NCBI RefSeq assembly: GCF_001618685.1
Contig: NZ_CP014342.1
Span: 2,232,001 to 2,296,000, forward strand
Direction of reading: 5' to 3'
From: Geobacillus subterraneus
GTDB lineage: Bacteria > Bacillota > Bacilli > Bacillales > Anoxybacillaceae
Length of the DNA stretch: 64,000 nucleotides
Shown here: piece after piece, positions 1 to 9,079 of the stretch
Numbering within the stretch: the stretch's first letter is position 1
How the letters are laid out: each line of letters starts with the position of its first letter
Position numbers and translations under genes: made by a program
The notes under the pieces: generated by a model
Database searches by the model: none
What the model was told of the DNA's origin: nothing
The model's input: the letters and a program-made list of their open reading frames with translations, nothing else

Positions 1-622
1 AATCATCCGCCATATCAGGCATGCGCCGTCCTTTTGCATCGGAATAAAATTGGACCGAACCGCGCTCGCCGCTTAGTTCTTTGTCATAATACAGCTCAAG
101 CCCGGTGAGCCCTTGATTGTCAATGCCGGTGAAGCCGAGCACATGCGACAAATAGCTGCCAAACGGGTAGTAGCGCTTCGTATCTTCGGCGATATACACC
201 CCGTCTAAATCGAGCGCGCGCACGTTCGCCGCCTTTTCATCAGAAATTTTCCGTCCTTCCTTCAGGCGGACGATCGACGTTTTTTGCGTAATTTGCCTAT
301 AGATCGATTCGACTGAAGCGCCCAACACAGCGGACAGCTTTTCCGCCGCTTCCGCCGGGTTTTTCACTTGCCGGGGGATGATATACACTGTCGGCGCGCT
401 CATATTTGTCGCCAGCGGAACGCCGTTGCGATCCAAAATTTCGCCGCGCTTCGGCTCAAACGGGATGTTCCGGCCCCATAGCCCTTTCGCCCGTTCCGCT
501 AACATATCGCCGAGCCAAAATTGAACGTAACCAAGACGGAGATCGATAATCGCAAAGATGAAAATACCGATCAAAAACACGATCGTCAACCGCTTGCGCA
601 CGGTAACGTACGACACGCGCAT
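1..622 (-). CDS. spoVD: SpoVD, sporulation-specific class B penicillin-binding protein (partial, C-terminus outside window)
   Basis: About 207 codons of the N-terminus are present; the gene runs off the left edge. It begins with a short basic segment and one membrane helix (TIVFLIGIFIFAII, about residues 13-26), followed by the PBP dimerisation region with the RGEILDRNG motif (about 59-67) typical of class B transpeptidases. The transpeptidase and PASTA parts would lie outside the window. The start is fixed by GGAGG ten bases upstream of ATG. It follows pbpB on the same strand, as in Bacillus, where SpoVD makes the spore cortex peptidoglycan. Identity rests on the N-terminus plus synteny. Confidence 0.93.
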   Translation of the reverse strand, partial: MRVSYVTVRKRLTIVFLIGIFIFAIIDLRLGYVQFWLGDMLAERAKGLWGRNIPFEPKRGEILDRNGVPLATNMSAPTVYIIPRQVKNPAEAAEKLSAVLGASVESIYRQITQKTSIVRLKEGRKISDEKAANVRALDLDGVYIAEDTKRYYPFGSYLSHVLGFTGIDNQGLTGLELYYDKELSGERGSVQFYSDAKGRRMPDMADD

Positions 623-693
623 ATGGCGGAACCTCCTTCGTGATGGGCTCGTTCCACTATATGCTTGTACGCCCCGTTATAGAACGGCAAAAA

Positions 694-2904
694 TCATTCG
701 TGCGGCTCGTCGTCTTTCCGCTCAGCCGCCTCTTTTTCTTTCCTCGCCGCTGTTTCTTCCCATTGGCGCGGCGGGGCCAACTCGACAATCAAATAATCCC
801 CTTTGCGCACTTCCGCTCCCGGGCGAATGTTTTGGCTGACAACATAACCGGTTCCTTTCGTGCTCGGCCGCAGCCCGAGCACGTTGGCCACTTTCATGGC
901 ATCCCGCAGCGAAAAGCCGCGCAAATCAGGCATCGTTGCCGCTCCGTCCGTTTTCAGCACGACCCGCTCTCCCGGAAGAACGCGCTCCCCACCGCTCGGA
1001 AGCTGCTGTTCGACATATTTGCCGCTGCCGATGACGACCGGCACATATCCTTTTTCTTTCAGCTGTTCCGCCGCCGCGACGGCCGTCTGGCCGATCAACG
1101 AGTCAAGCGCGCGCCGCTCCGTTGTCTTCGTTTCCGGTCGTTTCTCCTCTACCGGCTCGATATGCAAATATTGCAGACTGCTTTTCATTACCGTCGTAAA
1201 AATTTGCGACACCGGCGCCGCCCCGGTTTCGGTGACATCGAGCTGCGGCTGCTGGACGGCCACGTACATCACGAGCCGCGGATCATCAGCTGGCGCCATG
1301 CCTAAAAACGAGAAAATATAGTTTTCCCGGCCGGTCAAGTAGCCGCCGGCGGCCGACGGAATTTGCGCCGTCCCTGTTTTGCCGGCGACACGGTAGCCAT
1401 CAATTTGGTACGGGCGGCCGGTGCCGTGTTCCGAGGTGACGACCGTCTCTAAAATATCGCGCACTTTGCGCGCCGTTTCCGCCGTGATCGGTTCACCGGC
1501 TACGGTCGGCTCATGATCAAGAACGACTTTGCCGCTGTCTGGATCGACGACTTTTTCAATGACGTACGGCTTCATCATTTTCCCATCGTTCGCGATCGCT
1601 GTTGCCGCTTGAATTTGCTGAATTGGCGTCACCGACGTCCCTTGGCCAAAACCGGTCGTAATCCGTTCGATCGGATATCGGTAGCGGATTTGCCCGACCG
1701 CTTCGTTCGGCAAGTCGATGCCGGTTTTCTGGTCGAAACGGAAACGGTGCAAATATTGCAAAAACCGATCTTCGCCGAGCTTTTCTTTCACTAAAATGGA
1801 AAAGGCGACGTTCGATGAACGCTGCATCCCTTCTTGAAACGTAATCGTCCCCCAACCGACATCGTTATGGTCGCGAATGATGTTTGGCCCGACCTTGTAC
1901 GACCCGGAGCGGTACGTTTCCTTGCCGTTATATACTCCTTCATTAATGGCCGCAGCGAGCGTAAACACTTTCATCGTTGACCCCGGCTCGTACGGATAGG
2001 AAATGGCGTCATTCAAAAAGTTCGTAATGTCGCGCTTGTTCGGATCGAAACTTGGACGGGTCCCCATGGCTAAAATTTTTCCTGTTTTCGGATCAGCGAC
2101 GATGGCGATCATTTTTTTCGGTTTGTACTGCTTCTCAACGCTGTTCATGGCGTCTTCTAAAAACGTTTGGATTTTTCCGTCGATCGTCAAATAGACGTTC
2201 GCTCCATTGTCCGGCTTAACGATCCGTTCTTTTGCCTCCGGCAGGCGAAAGCCGTTCACATCGCTGGTAAACGACACATAGCCGTCCGTTTCGTGCAAAT
2301 AGCGATCAAGCCATTTTTCCACTCCCATTTTGCCCACTGTTTCATTTTCCTCGTTTTTCTGCGCATAACCGATCACGTGCGAAGCAAACGTGCCGTTCGG
2401 ATAAAACCGGTTTGTATCGCGGATGAAAGCGATGCCCGGCAAGTCGAGCGCCTCAATTTTTTGCTTGAGTTCAAAGCTGATGTTGCGGCCGTAGGAGCCG
2501 AACTCGACTTGCTTCGCCTTTTTCGTTAAAATGCGCTCCATGTCCTCGACATCCATGCCAAGCAGCGGAGCAAGCTTTTTCGCCGTTTTTTCCGGATCGA
2601 CGACATGGCGCGGCCGGTCCGGGTCGGTCGTCATCTCTGGATCCAAAATGGCCACGACCGTATACGACGGCACATCCTGCGCCAAAATGGTGCCGTTGCG
2701 GCCAAAAATCGTCCCGCGCTTCGCTTCGATCGTCCGCGTTTGTTTATGCTGCTGTTCGGCTTTCGCGGCCAGCACATGGCCGTCCGCTTTTCCGGTCCAT
2801 TGCAGCTGGACAAAACGGGCAAAGAGCAGGAAAAAGAGCAGGCCGAAAACGATAAACAAAACTCCTGCCCCCCGATGGGTGTTGGCATGCTTTTTCATTT
2901 CCAT
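694..2904 (-). CDS. pbpB: Penicillin-binding protein 2B, division transpeptidase
   Basis: Class B PBP of 736 residues that cross-links septal peptidoglycan in the divisome. Visible features: cytoplasmic tail and one membrane helix at about 13-33; PBP dimer domain with KRGTIFGRNG at about 62-71; transpeptidase motifs STMK (catalytic Ser309), SSN (363-365) and KTG (509-511); and PASTA-type repeats over roughly 600-715. Length and the tandem pbpB-spoVD order match Bacillus. The ftsL stop lies six bases before the ATG, so the two are probably translationally coupled; an in-frame ATG two codons later is possible. It is the first of two paralogous PBP genes in the cluster. Confidence 0.96.
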   Translation of the reverse strand: MEMKKHANTHRGAGVLFIVFGLLFFLLFARFVQLQWTGKADGHVLAAKAEQQHKQTRTIEAKRGTIFGRNGTILAQDVPSYTVVAILDPEMTTDPDRPRHVVDPEKTAKKLAPLLGMDVEDMERILTKKAKQVEFGSYGRNISFELKQKIEALDLPGIAFIRDTNRFYPNGTFASHVIGYAQKNEENETVGKMGVEKWLDRYLHETDGYVSFTSDVNGFRLPEAKERIVKPDNGANVYLTIDGKIQTFLEDAMNSVEKQYKPKKMIAIVADPKTGKILAMGTRPSFDPNKRDITNFLNDAISYPYEPGSTMKVFTLAAAINEGVYNGKETYRSGSYKVGPNIIRDHNDVGWGTITFQEGMQRSSNVAFSILVKEKLGEDRFLQYLHRFRFDQKTGIDLPNEAVGQIRYRYPIERITTGFGQGTSVTPIQQIQAATAIANDGKMMKPYVIEKVVDPDSGKVVLDHEPTVAGEPITAETARKVRDILETVVTSEHGTGRPYQIDGYRVAGKTGTAQIPSAAGGYLTGRENYIFSFLGMAPADDPRLVMYVAVQQPQLDVTETGAAPVSQIFTTVMKSSLQYLHIEPVEEKRPETKTTERRALDSLIGQTAVAAAEQLKEKGYVPVVIGSGKYVEQQLPSGGERVLPGERVVLKTDGAATMPDLRGFSLRDAMKVANVLGLRPSTKGTGYVVSQNIRPGAEVRKGDYLIVELAPPRQWEETAARKEKEAAERKDDEPHE

Positions 2905-2910
2905 CGTCCA

Positions 2911-3267
2911 TCATTCCTGCACGACTTTTACATGGTTTTCGTTAAGCGACAGCCCGAGCTCCTTCGCCTTTTCCAAAATGCGTTCATATGCGCTCAATCG
3001 CTGCACTTCGACATACAGGTCATTATTTTCCTTTTTTTGTTCATCAATGGCCGTTTCCAACTTTTGCACTTCTTTATTCAGCTCGTAAATTTGCACTTGG
3101 CTTGAGATGAACTGAACCGCCACATAAAAGACAAACAGCAAAAACGAGACGATCAACAGCTTCTCAGCCAGCGTAAGACGAAAGCGCCGTTTTCGCTGCG
3201 GCTGCGGGCTCGGCGGCGCAGCCGGGCGCTTTTGCTCGCGCACTACTTTAACTGCCAAATCGTTCAC
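2911..3267 (-). CDS. ftsL: Cell division protein FtsL
   Basis: Small bitopic divisome protein of 118 residues: a charged, Pro-rich cytoplasmic tail, one membrane helix (about residues 40-60, LLIVSFLLFVFYVAVQFISS) and an extracytoplasmic coiled coil (YELNKEVQKLETAIDEQKKE) that pairs with DivIC. I chose the GTG start because it is preceded by GGAGGGG at six bases, and it gives almost exactly the Bacillus FtsL length; an upstream ATG would add eight residues with a poorer site. It sits between rsmH and pbpB as in Firmicutes dcw clusters. FtsL sequences diverge strongly, so position is a large part of the evidence. Confidence 0.9.
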   Translation of the reverse strand: MNDLAVKVVREQKRPAAPPSPQPQRKRRFRLTLAEKLLIVSFLLFVFYVAVQFISSQVQIYELNKEVQKLETAIDEQKKENNDLYVEVQRLSAYERILEKAKELGLSLNENHVKVVQE

Positions 3268-3313
3268 AGCTTTCCCCTCCTGTTTCTCCACTCGTTCTTT
3301 TTCATCATCAGCG

Positions 3314-4246
3314 TCACCGTTTTTCGGCGATGCGAAGCTTTGCCGAACGGGCGCGGTTGTTTCGTTCCAGCTCCTCGGCAGAAGGAACGATCGGTTTTTT
3401 TGTAATGATTTTCAGCACGGGGCGGTAATCATCGGGGAGAACCGGAAGCCCCGGAGGCAATGGCGGGCTCTCGCTTGCTTTTTTAAACGTTTCTTTGCAA
3501 ATGCGGTCTTCGAGCGAGTGAAACGTAATGACGCTCACACGGCCGCCTGGCGCTAACAGTTCAATCGCCTGTTCGAGCGCCTCGCGAAACGCTTCGAGTT
3601 CATCGTTGACGGCGATGCGGAGCGCTTGGAAAATGCGCTTGGCCGGATGTCCGCCGCTGCGGCGCGCCGGCGCCGGAATCGCCGCTTTGATCACCTCAAC
3701 GAGCTCCCCGGTCGTTTCGATCGGCCTTTCACGGCGCACCTCCTCAATTTTGCGCGCCACCTGCTTTGAAAACTTTTCCTCGCCGTAGCGAAAAAAAATG
3801 CGGACAAGATCCTCGTATGGCCAGCGGTTGACGATCTCCTCCGCCGTAAGCCGCTGCTTGCGGTCCATCCGCATGTCAAGCGGCGCATCATGCTGATAGC
3901 TGAAGCCGCGCTCCGGCTCGTCGAGCTGCGGCGAAGAAACGCCTAAATCAAACAATATACCGTCAACAGTATCGATGCCAAGGGCCAAAAGCTCCTCGCG
4001 CAAAAACCGGAAGTTCCGGTTTATCAACTGCACTTGTTCGCCGTAGCGGGCGAGCCGCTCGCGCGCGTGCAAAATGGCGGTCTCGTCCTGGTCAAAAGCA
4101 AACAGTTTCCCTTGTTTCGAGAGACGGGAGAGCAAATATTCGCTATGGCCGCCGCCGCCTAACGTGCAATCGACATAGACGCCGTCTGGACGGACGTTCA
4201 GCCCATCGACCGCTTCCTTTAACAACACGGTTGTATGTTGAAACAC
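3314..4246 (-). CDS. rsmH: 16S rRNA (cytosine1402-N4)-methyltransferase RsmH
   Basis: SAM-dependent enzyme of 310 residues that methylates N4 of C1402 in the ribosomal P site (formerly MraW). The SAM-binding region [14 protein letters not shown] lies near residues 26-39, and the family sequences [19 protein letters not shown] and ITFHSLEDR are present. The start is supported by AAAGGTGG just upstream. A TATAAT at about 4302-4307 on the same strand could begin the operon here. In most Bacillaceae mraZ would lie directly upstream; here that slot is a 277-base non-coding gap. Confidence 0.97.
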   Translation of the reverse strand: MFQHTTVLLKEAVDGLNVRPDGVYVDCTLGGGGHSEYLLSRLSKQGKLFAFDQDETAILHARERLARYGEQVQLINRNFRFLREELLALGIDTVDGILFDLGVSSPQLDEPERGFSYQHDAPLDMRMDRKQRLTAEEIVNRWPYEDLVRIFFRYGEEKFSKQVARKIEEVRRERPIETTGELVEVIKAAIPAPARRSGGHPAKRIFQALRIAVNDELEAFREALEQAIELLAPGGRVSVITFHSLEDRICKETFKKASESPPLPPGLPVLPDDYRPVLKIITKKPIVPSAEELERNNRARSAKLRIAEKR

Positions 4247-4523
4247 ATGTCCACCACCTTTACTGCTTCCGAACGCACTTGCATCGGCCAGTGGCCGCTT
4301 CCTTATTATATCGCAAAGACGGACAAAATTTTAGCTTTTTTTGTAAAAAAGCGTCCCTTTTTGTTTATTTTTGTCGGATGCAACCGATAAAACCTATAAT
4401 TGTAAAACCCCCCTTTACTTTTATTTCCATCCGTTTCGTGTTGTTTTGTTACTATTCATTTCAAGAAAAAAAAATCCTGCTCGAAACAGGATTTTTCTTT
4501 TCGACTTTTTCTTTGAAAAAGCC
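4247..4523 (-). promoter_or_regulatory. Intergenic gap upstream of rsmH, with -10-like TATAAT; mraZ absent
   Basis: The gap between rsmH and bshC contains no plausible reading frame of MraZ size (about 143 residues). On the minus strand a TATAAT at about 4302-4307 lies some 55 bases before the rsmH start; no convincing -35 box is seen. The far side of the gap is the bshC terminator. This is probably where the division operon now begins. Confidence 0.45.
4465..4500 (-). terminator. Rho-independent terminator of bshC
   Basis: Inverted repeat AAATCCTG / CAGGATTT around a seven-base loop, followed on the minus strand by a run of T. It lies just downstream of the bshC stop and separates bshC from the division genes. 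Confidence 0.85.
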
Positions 4524-6152
4524 TTATATATATACAATTTTGTGCATTCCGTTTTCCGGATGGCGGATTGCCAAAAGTTTTTCTACAAAATCAAATCCGT
4601 AACGGTTCACGTAGTAAAACACGTTCCAAACCCGCTCTTGGGGCGCACCGTTTGGGCGCAGCGCCGTTTCCACACGCCAAAATTTCCGCTGCTCGGCCTC
4701 ATGTTTGCGCAACAGCGCCCGCTCCAACGTTTGCTGAAGAAACTCGATTTGTGCCTGAATGAAGGCGGCATTTTTCGCCACCAATCCCTCTAATCCGCGG
4801 TCAATTTCCATGCCGAGCTCGCGCAGCGGCCGGTGCGCCGCTTCAATGCCGGCTTTCGCTTTGGCAAACGCCTCCGCCAGCGGGGCTTCGGCCGTTGCCT
4901 TGAGCCATTGCTGCTTGACCTCCTCAAGGCGCCCGGACAGTACATCATTCGCCTCAAGACCGATATCGGCGAGGTCGGTTTGCAGCGAACGGCTGACGAT
5001 CGTCGCCTGCAAACGCGGCACCACCGGCGGCATTTCCATCCTAAACAGCGGGAACACCTCTTTCAACTCCGCCCAATAGGCGATCTCCCCAGGACCGGCA
5101 ACAAAAGCGAGCGTCGGCAGCAAATATTCTTGCATAAGCGGACGGGTGACAACATTGTTGCTTAAACAGGCCGGCTTCGTTTCAGCGAGCTTGAGCAGCT
5201 GTTGCTTCGTCAAAATGACGCTCCCTGCTTTATTGCGAAACAGGCCGCTCTCCTCATCATAGTGCAAAAGAGAGCGTTCATGGCCATCGTAATAAAACAA
5301 GTTGGCCGCATCCGGCGCGATCTCAATGAGCGGTGCATATCCGAGCGCACGCAGCGCCTCTTGCTGAGACAGCACGGCTGACGTCACATCGCGATGGCGG
5401 TCAACGAGCGCGGCGAAGAAACAGCGCTCGAGCGGGCGCACCGCCGCATCGCCGGCGTTGAGGACGACTAGGCCGTCATCGGCAAACAAGCGCAGGACAA
5501 TAGCGGCAAAAAAGTCGACAAACGTGCGGGAATCGTCCAAGCACGCCGCTAGAAATGAGAGCAGTTCATTCGTCACGTCCGTTTCCCCATATGTTTTGAC
5601 GACGCGCTCAATCCACTCGTCAGCAAGCTGGCGATCGAGCGGGACATCGGCCGCCATCCTCCTTTCGTTCCGCCTGTGCGGGTACACCGCTTTTTTGACT
5701 TCGCCACCCTCGACGACGTATACATGGTCAACTTCACCGATGTCATGGTCTTCGCCGGCGATCCAAAACAGCGGCACAACCGGTACACCGAGTTTTTGCT
5801 CCTGCTCTTTGGCCAGCCGAATGATCGTAACGATTTTGTAAATCGTATAAAGCGGCCCGGTCAATAGCCCGGCTTGCTGCCCGCCGACGATGACAACGCT
5901 GTTTTCATCGCGCAGCTTGTCGATATTGCTCATCGTTGCCACGCTGGCCGAAAACCGGCGGTGATAGGCGTCTAAGTAATCAGCCAGCCCGCGGCGGTCA
6001 TACGTCCTTCCTTGCAAGTGGGACAGCCGCCGGCGAAACGCCTCATCATCCGCCCGGGCATAGGCAAACCCTTTTTCAGCCGGGAATGCACCGGTTATGT
6101 AAGCAGCAGCCAGCTTCGTTGCCGCCGGCAGCGGAACCTCGCGAACTTCCAT
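4524..6152 (-). CDS. bshC: BshC, bacillithiol biosynthesis cysteine-adding enzyme
   Basis: Putative cysteine ligase of 542 residues for the last step of bacillithiol synthesis (cysteine addition to glucosaminyl-malate). Family signatures are VGGQQAGLLTGPLYTIYK and FWIAGEDHDIGEVDHVYV in the N-terminal half and a C-terminal coiled coil (ending RNVFYYVNRYGFDFVEKLL-like). An in-frame ATG eleven codons upstream exists, but the internal ATG is preceded by GGGAG at eight bases and gives the usual MEVREVP start. The neighbour relationship to the dcw cluster is the same as B. subtilis yllA. Confidence 0.95.
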   Translation of the reverse strand: MEVREVPLPAATKLAAAYITGAFPAEKGFAYARADDEAFRRRLSHLQGRTYDRRGLADYLDAYHRRFSASVATMSNIDKLRDENSVVIVGGQQAGLLTGPLYTIYKIVTIIRLAKEQEQKLGVPVVPLFWIAGEDHDIGEVDHVYVVEGGEVKKAVYPHRRNERRMAADVPLDRQLADEWIERVVKTYGETDVTNELLSFLAACLDDSRTFVDFFAAIVLRLFADDGLVVLNAGDAAVRPLERCFFAALVDRHRDVTSAVLSQQEALRALGYAPLIEIAPDAANLFYYDGHERSLLHYDEESGLFRNKAGSVILTKQQLLKLAETKPACLSNNVVTRPLMQEYLLPTLAFVAGPGEIAYWAELKEVFPLFRMEMPPVVPRLQATIVSRSLQTDLADIGLEANDVLSGRLEEVKQQWLKATAEAPLAEAFAKAKAGIEAAHRPLRELGMEIDRGLEGLVAKNAAFIQAQIEFLQQTLERALLRKHEAEQRKFWRVETALRPNGAPQERVWNVFYYVNRYGFDFVEKLLAIRHPENGMHKIVYI

Positions 6153-6225
6153 GACAAAAACTCCCTTTCCTATGTATTCTTTCATGAGTATAGCACGTTC
6201 GGTGCAAAGAGAGAAAAATCATTGC

Positions 6226-6612
6226 TCAAAGGTTGGCGGCGACGCGCGCCACCATGCCGTATGCGAGCAACCCGGCATAAAGGGAAGCAAAAATGAGAAA
6301 ACTCGCCCGCCAAAATAGGCGGAACACCTCCGCCAAGCGAAAATCCCCCTTTTTCCTCCAATAACCGAGCGCGATAGCGGCGTGCAGCCCAAGCAAAAAG
6401 AGAAGGAGATGAATAAAATACGATTTTCCGAACAACACAGTCAACAAAAAATAGACCGCGGCGATGAAAAATGCGGTCGCAACGTTGACTGCGGCGTAAA
6501 ACGCCGCCCGCTTCCGCCCGCCAAACAGACGCACTCCAAAATAGACGAGCAAAAATAGCAAGAGCGGCAGCGTCACAAATGTCGCCAGCACCGGTGCGAG
6601 CCAATCACCCAT
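6226..6612 (-). CDS. DUF3397 family membrane protein
   Basis: A 128-residue, almost entirely hydrophobic protein with four predicted membrane helices (about 5-28, 36-58, 63-82 and 100-122). The pattern and position between a ketopantoate reductase and bshC match the DUF3397 family of Bacillaceae; function unknown. The start MGDWLAPV follows a GGAAGG-GGGG purine tract. Its first 40 bases overlap the end of the upstream panE-like gene in another frame, suggesting coupled translation. Confidence 0.8.
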   Translation of the reverse strand: MGDWLAPVLATFVTLPLLLFLLVYFGVRLFGGRKRAAFYAAVNVATAFFIAAVYFLLTVLFGKSYFIHLLLFLLGLHAAIALGYWRKKGDFRLAEVFRLFWRASFLIFASLYAGLLAYGMVARVAANL

Positions 6613-7496
6613 CCGCGTCCCCCCCCTTCCTTCCCTTTCAGCGCGCAAAAGACAAAACGGACGAGCGGCAGCGCCACACCGCGCGCTTCTCCTTGCTTGA
6701 GCACATAGCCTAAAATCGCATCGATTTCCGTCCGGCGCCCGTTCGCCACATCCATATACATCGACGAATAGTTGTCCGCCGTGTTTCGGCATATGTGGAC
6801 AATGCGCTGCCACGCCTGCTCGGCGCTGTGAAGCGGCAGCACTTGCCGCACTTCATCAAACAGCTGCGCCATCATGTCCCGATACGGCGCCACCTCAAGG
6901 AGCGCCCCGTTTTTTACTTGCAATAGCGCTGTGAGCGGATTGATCACCGCGTTAACGACGAGCTTGTCGACAAGAACCCGCTCCCAATCATCCGCCCATT
7001 CGATCGGAAAATCATCGTCCCCGGCCAATTCGGCGGCCATAGCAGGCGACCCGTATAACGGTGCGAGCGTCAGCTTGCCCGCGCCTGTATGCGCCACCGT
7101 CCGGTCGTCAAGCTTCAGCGCGCCATGCTCCACAACGCCGACGACGATGTTTTTGTCGGCAAAAGCGGACAACGTCTCGAGATGGCCCATGCCGTTTTGC
7201 AAAAACACAAGCGTGCGGATGCGGCAAAACGAATCAAGTTGTGCGCAAACAGCCGCGAGATCATACTGTTTGACCGTCACGAACACGAGCGGCTCAACGA
7301 GCTCCGCTCCGGCAAACGGCCGCGCCCGAACCGCCGCGACCGCTGTTTTCCCATCTTTTTTCAGCGCAACACCGTGTCTGGCCAGCTGCTCTGCTTGGGA
7401 CAAGCGTCTCGTATAAACGGTCACTTCGTGGCGCTGCCCGAGATAGGCGGCAAGCAGCAGCCCGACCGCCCCGCCGCCGATAATGCCAATGTTCAC
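6573..7496 (-). CDS. Ketopantoate reductase family protein (2-dehydropantoate 2-reductase)
   Basis: NADPH-dependent reductase of about 307 residues, predicted to reduce 2-dehydropantoate to pantoate for CoA synthesis. The N-terminal dinucleotide-binding motif GIIGGGAVGLLLA is at residues 4-16, FLQNGMG near 95, and the C-terminal ApbA helix domain has the catalytic-lysine-type stretch DKLVVNAVINPLTALL. GTG is chosen because it places GIIGGG at the extreme N-terminus and has GGGAGG upstream; an ATG ten codons earlier is the alternative. It corresponds to B. subtilis ylbQ rather than the main panE, so the substrate is an inference. The final tail (GGGRGWVIGSHRCWRHL) is unusual and overlaps the next gene. 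Confidence 0.87.
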   Translation of the reverse strand: MNIGIIGGGAVGLLLAAYLGQRHEVTVYTRRLSQAEQLARHGVALKKDGKTAVAAVRARPFAGAELVEPLVFVTVKQYDLAAVCAQLDSFCRIRTLVFLQNGMGHLETLSAFADKNIVVGVVEHGALKLDDRTVAHTGAGKLTLAPLYGSPAMAAELAGDDDFPIEWADDWERVLVDKLVVNAVINPLTALLQVKNGALLEVAPYRDMMAQLFDEVRQVLPLHSAEQAWQRIVHICRNTADNYSSMYMDVANGRRTEIDAILGYVLKQGEARGVALPLVRFVFCALKGKEGGGRGWVIGSHRCWRHL

Positions 7497-7565
7497 GCCC
7501 CTCCCCCCGCTTTCTCGCAAAGTCACGTTAGCCTTATTTTAGCAAATGTCCCCTCGATCCGTTAA

Positions 7566-7596
7566 GAAAAAAAGCCGGCTAAAAAGCCAGCTTTTA
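7566..7596 (-). terminator. Terminator overlapping the gerR stop codon
   Basis: Hairpin AAAGC(T)GGC-TTTTT-GCC(G)GCTTT followed by T7 on the minus strand; the TAA stop of the regulator gene lies inside the upstream arm. Confidence 0.8.
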
Positions 7597-8169
7597 TCCT
7601 TCACCGACGCCCTCGGCCGCCTGTTCCGCTTGGTTTTCCGCGCCCGCCACCATTTTCCGCGCCCGCTCCATAATGGCGAGCAGCGTTTTATACTCCTCTT
7701 GGACAGCCGCCAGCTGTTTTTGCAACGCTTCTTTTTCCAGCTGCAATTTTGTGACCATTTGCTGCAGCTGTTCCATATCGTTTTTTAATGCCCGATTCTC
7801 ATCGGCTGTCCGCCGGGCGTCGCGCGCCTTTTGCCCTTCAGCTTGCAAAAAAGCCAGCACCTCCGGCCATGACAGCTTGCTCTCAACCGCCGCTTCCATT
7901 TCCGTTTGCCCCCCGCCTTCTTTTCCGGTTGCCGTCTCTTTTTTTCGCGTTTTCCGCTCCTGTTTTGCCTGTTCGATCTCCTCTTTATACTGCTTACGGA
8001 CATACGAGTTCCAGCGAAATCCGCACGCCGCGGCCGTCCGCGACAAGCGCCGCCCTACTTCAGCAAACGCTTCTAGCTGGGTGCCGCCTTCGCGAATATA
8101 CTGGAGCACGACGTCGGCCAACAGTTCATCCTCTTCTTTCGTCCATGCGTCCTGGCGTACTCCTGTCAT
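7594..8169 (-). CDS. gerR: RsfA/GerR-type sporulation transcription factor (YlbO homologue)
   Basis: A 191-residue protein with an N-terminal Myb/SANT-like DNA-binding segment (DAWTKEEDELLADVVLQYIREG, then GRRLSRTAAACGFRWNSYVRKQY, residues 7-60), a basic linker, and a C-terminal coiled coil (about 120-175, DMEQLQQMVTKLQLEKEALQ). This is the RsfA family layout. In B. subtilis the gene at this place, ylbO (gerR), is a sigma-E-dependent regulator of late mother-cell genes. The symbol rests on synteny; the paralogue RsfA acts in the forespore, so the compartment is inferred. It has its own terminator. Confidence 0.82.
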   Translation of the reverse strand: MTGVRQDAWTKEEDELLADVVLQYIREGGTQLEAFAEVGRRLSRTAAACGFRWNSYVRKQYKEEIEQAKQERKTRKKETATGKEGGGQTEMEAAVESKLSWPEVLAFLQAEGQKARDARRTADENRALKNDMEQLQQMVTKLQLEKEALQKQLAAVQEEYKTLLAIMERARKMVAGAENQAEQAAEGVGEG

Positions 8170-8239
8170 CCCCTTCCCCTCCTTATCGCCGCTTTGTCAT
8201 TATATGTATGCGGCTAATAGAAACGGTAGAAGGAAAAAA

Positions 8240-8995
8240 TTACTTCTTGCGTAAAAAAGGACGCAGTGCCTGTTCATGCTCCGCCGATCCCCAAAGCCCG
8301 GCACACCGATCGATCTCGGCGAAAAACTGTTCGCGAAACCAAGCTGTTCGCCATTTTTCGCACGATACAGCCTTATAGGCTTGCAAGACAGTGAGCGATC
8401 GTGCCGCATAAGGGGCAAGCTGCGCCTGCCATTGTTCGCGCCAACGATCAGCCGGCAGAACGGCATCGGCCCAGCCGCACGCCGCCATCGCCTCAGCCGT
8501 CATCGGCTCGGCGCGCAACAACAAGTCGAGCGCCCGCGCGTATGGAAGCTTTTCCAACAGCATGGACGCGCCGCCCCAGCCGGTCGTAATGCCGAGCTGG
8601 CCTTGAACAAACCCAATCCGGCTTCCCTCCTTGACAAAGCGGAAATCACAGGCGGTCGCGAGCTCGCAGCTCCCTCCCATTGCCGTTCCGTTGACGAGCG
8701 CTGCTGTCGGTTTTGGAAACGTCAATAGTTTGTACAGCAGCTCCCCCATGCGCGTAAGCATTTGTTTTGCCTCCGCGCCGCGCAAATGTCCGAACTCGCT
8801 TAAATCGCCGCCCGAACAAAACGCCTCGCCGCCGGCGCCCGTAATGGCGAACACTTTTACGCCGTCATCAGCCGCCGCCTGCTCGATTGCCTGTTCAAGG
8901 GCATGCATAACGGCAAAATTGATCGCGTTGCGCTTTTCCGGGCGGCAAATCGTAAACAGCGCGACGCCGTTATGATGTTCCACCATCGCTTCCAT
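8240..8995 (-). CDS. Enoyl-CoA hydratase/isomerase family protein
   Basis: A crotonase-fold protein of 251 residues. Visible signatures are ICRPEKRNAINFAVM near 14-28, the oxyanion-hole sequence GAGGEAFCSGGDLSEFG near 57-73, and the second stretch NGTAMGGSCELATACDFRF at about 104-122. In the latter, glutamate follows the oxyanion turn where hydratases have a catalytic acid. Substrate not predictable. The start is chosen by GGGGAG eight bases upstream. It is a single gene: the TnpB element lies directly upstream and the regulator downstream. The equivalent B. subtilis interval carries ylbP, an acetyltransferase, so this is a lineage difference. Confidence 0.88.
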   Translation of the reverse strand: MEAMVEHHNGVALFTICRPEKRNAINFAVMHALEQAIEQAAADDGVKVFAITGAGGEAFCSGGDLSEFGHLRGAEAKQMLTRMGELLYKLLTFPKPTAALVNGTAMGGSCELATACDFRFVKEGSRIGFVQGQLGITTGWGGASMLLEKLPYARALDLLLRAEPMTAEAMAACGWADAVLPADRWREQWQAQLAPYAARSLTVLQAYKAVSCEKWRTAWFREQFFAEIDRCAGLWGSAEHEQALRPFLRKK

Positions 8996-9079
8996 GCCAT
9001 GTCTCCCCTTTCGTATGATAAATTGGGCATGGATGCACCATTTTCCTGCCCCGCGGCGAAAAAACGAATCCGCGGACAA

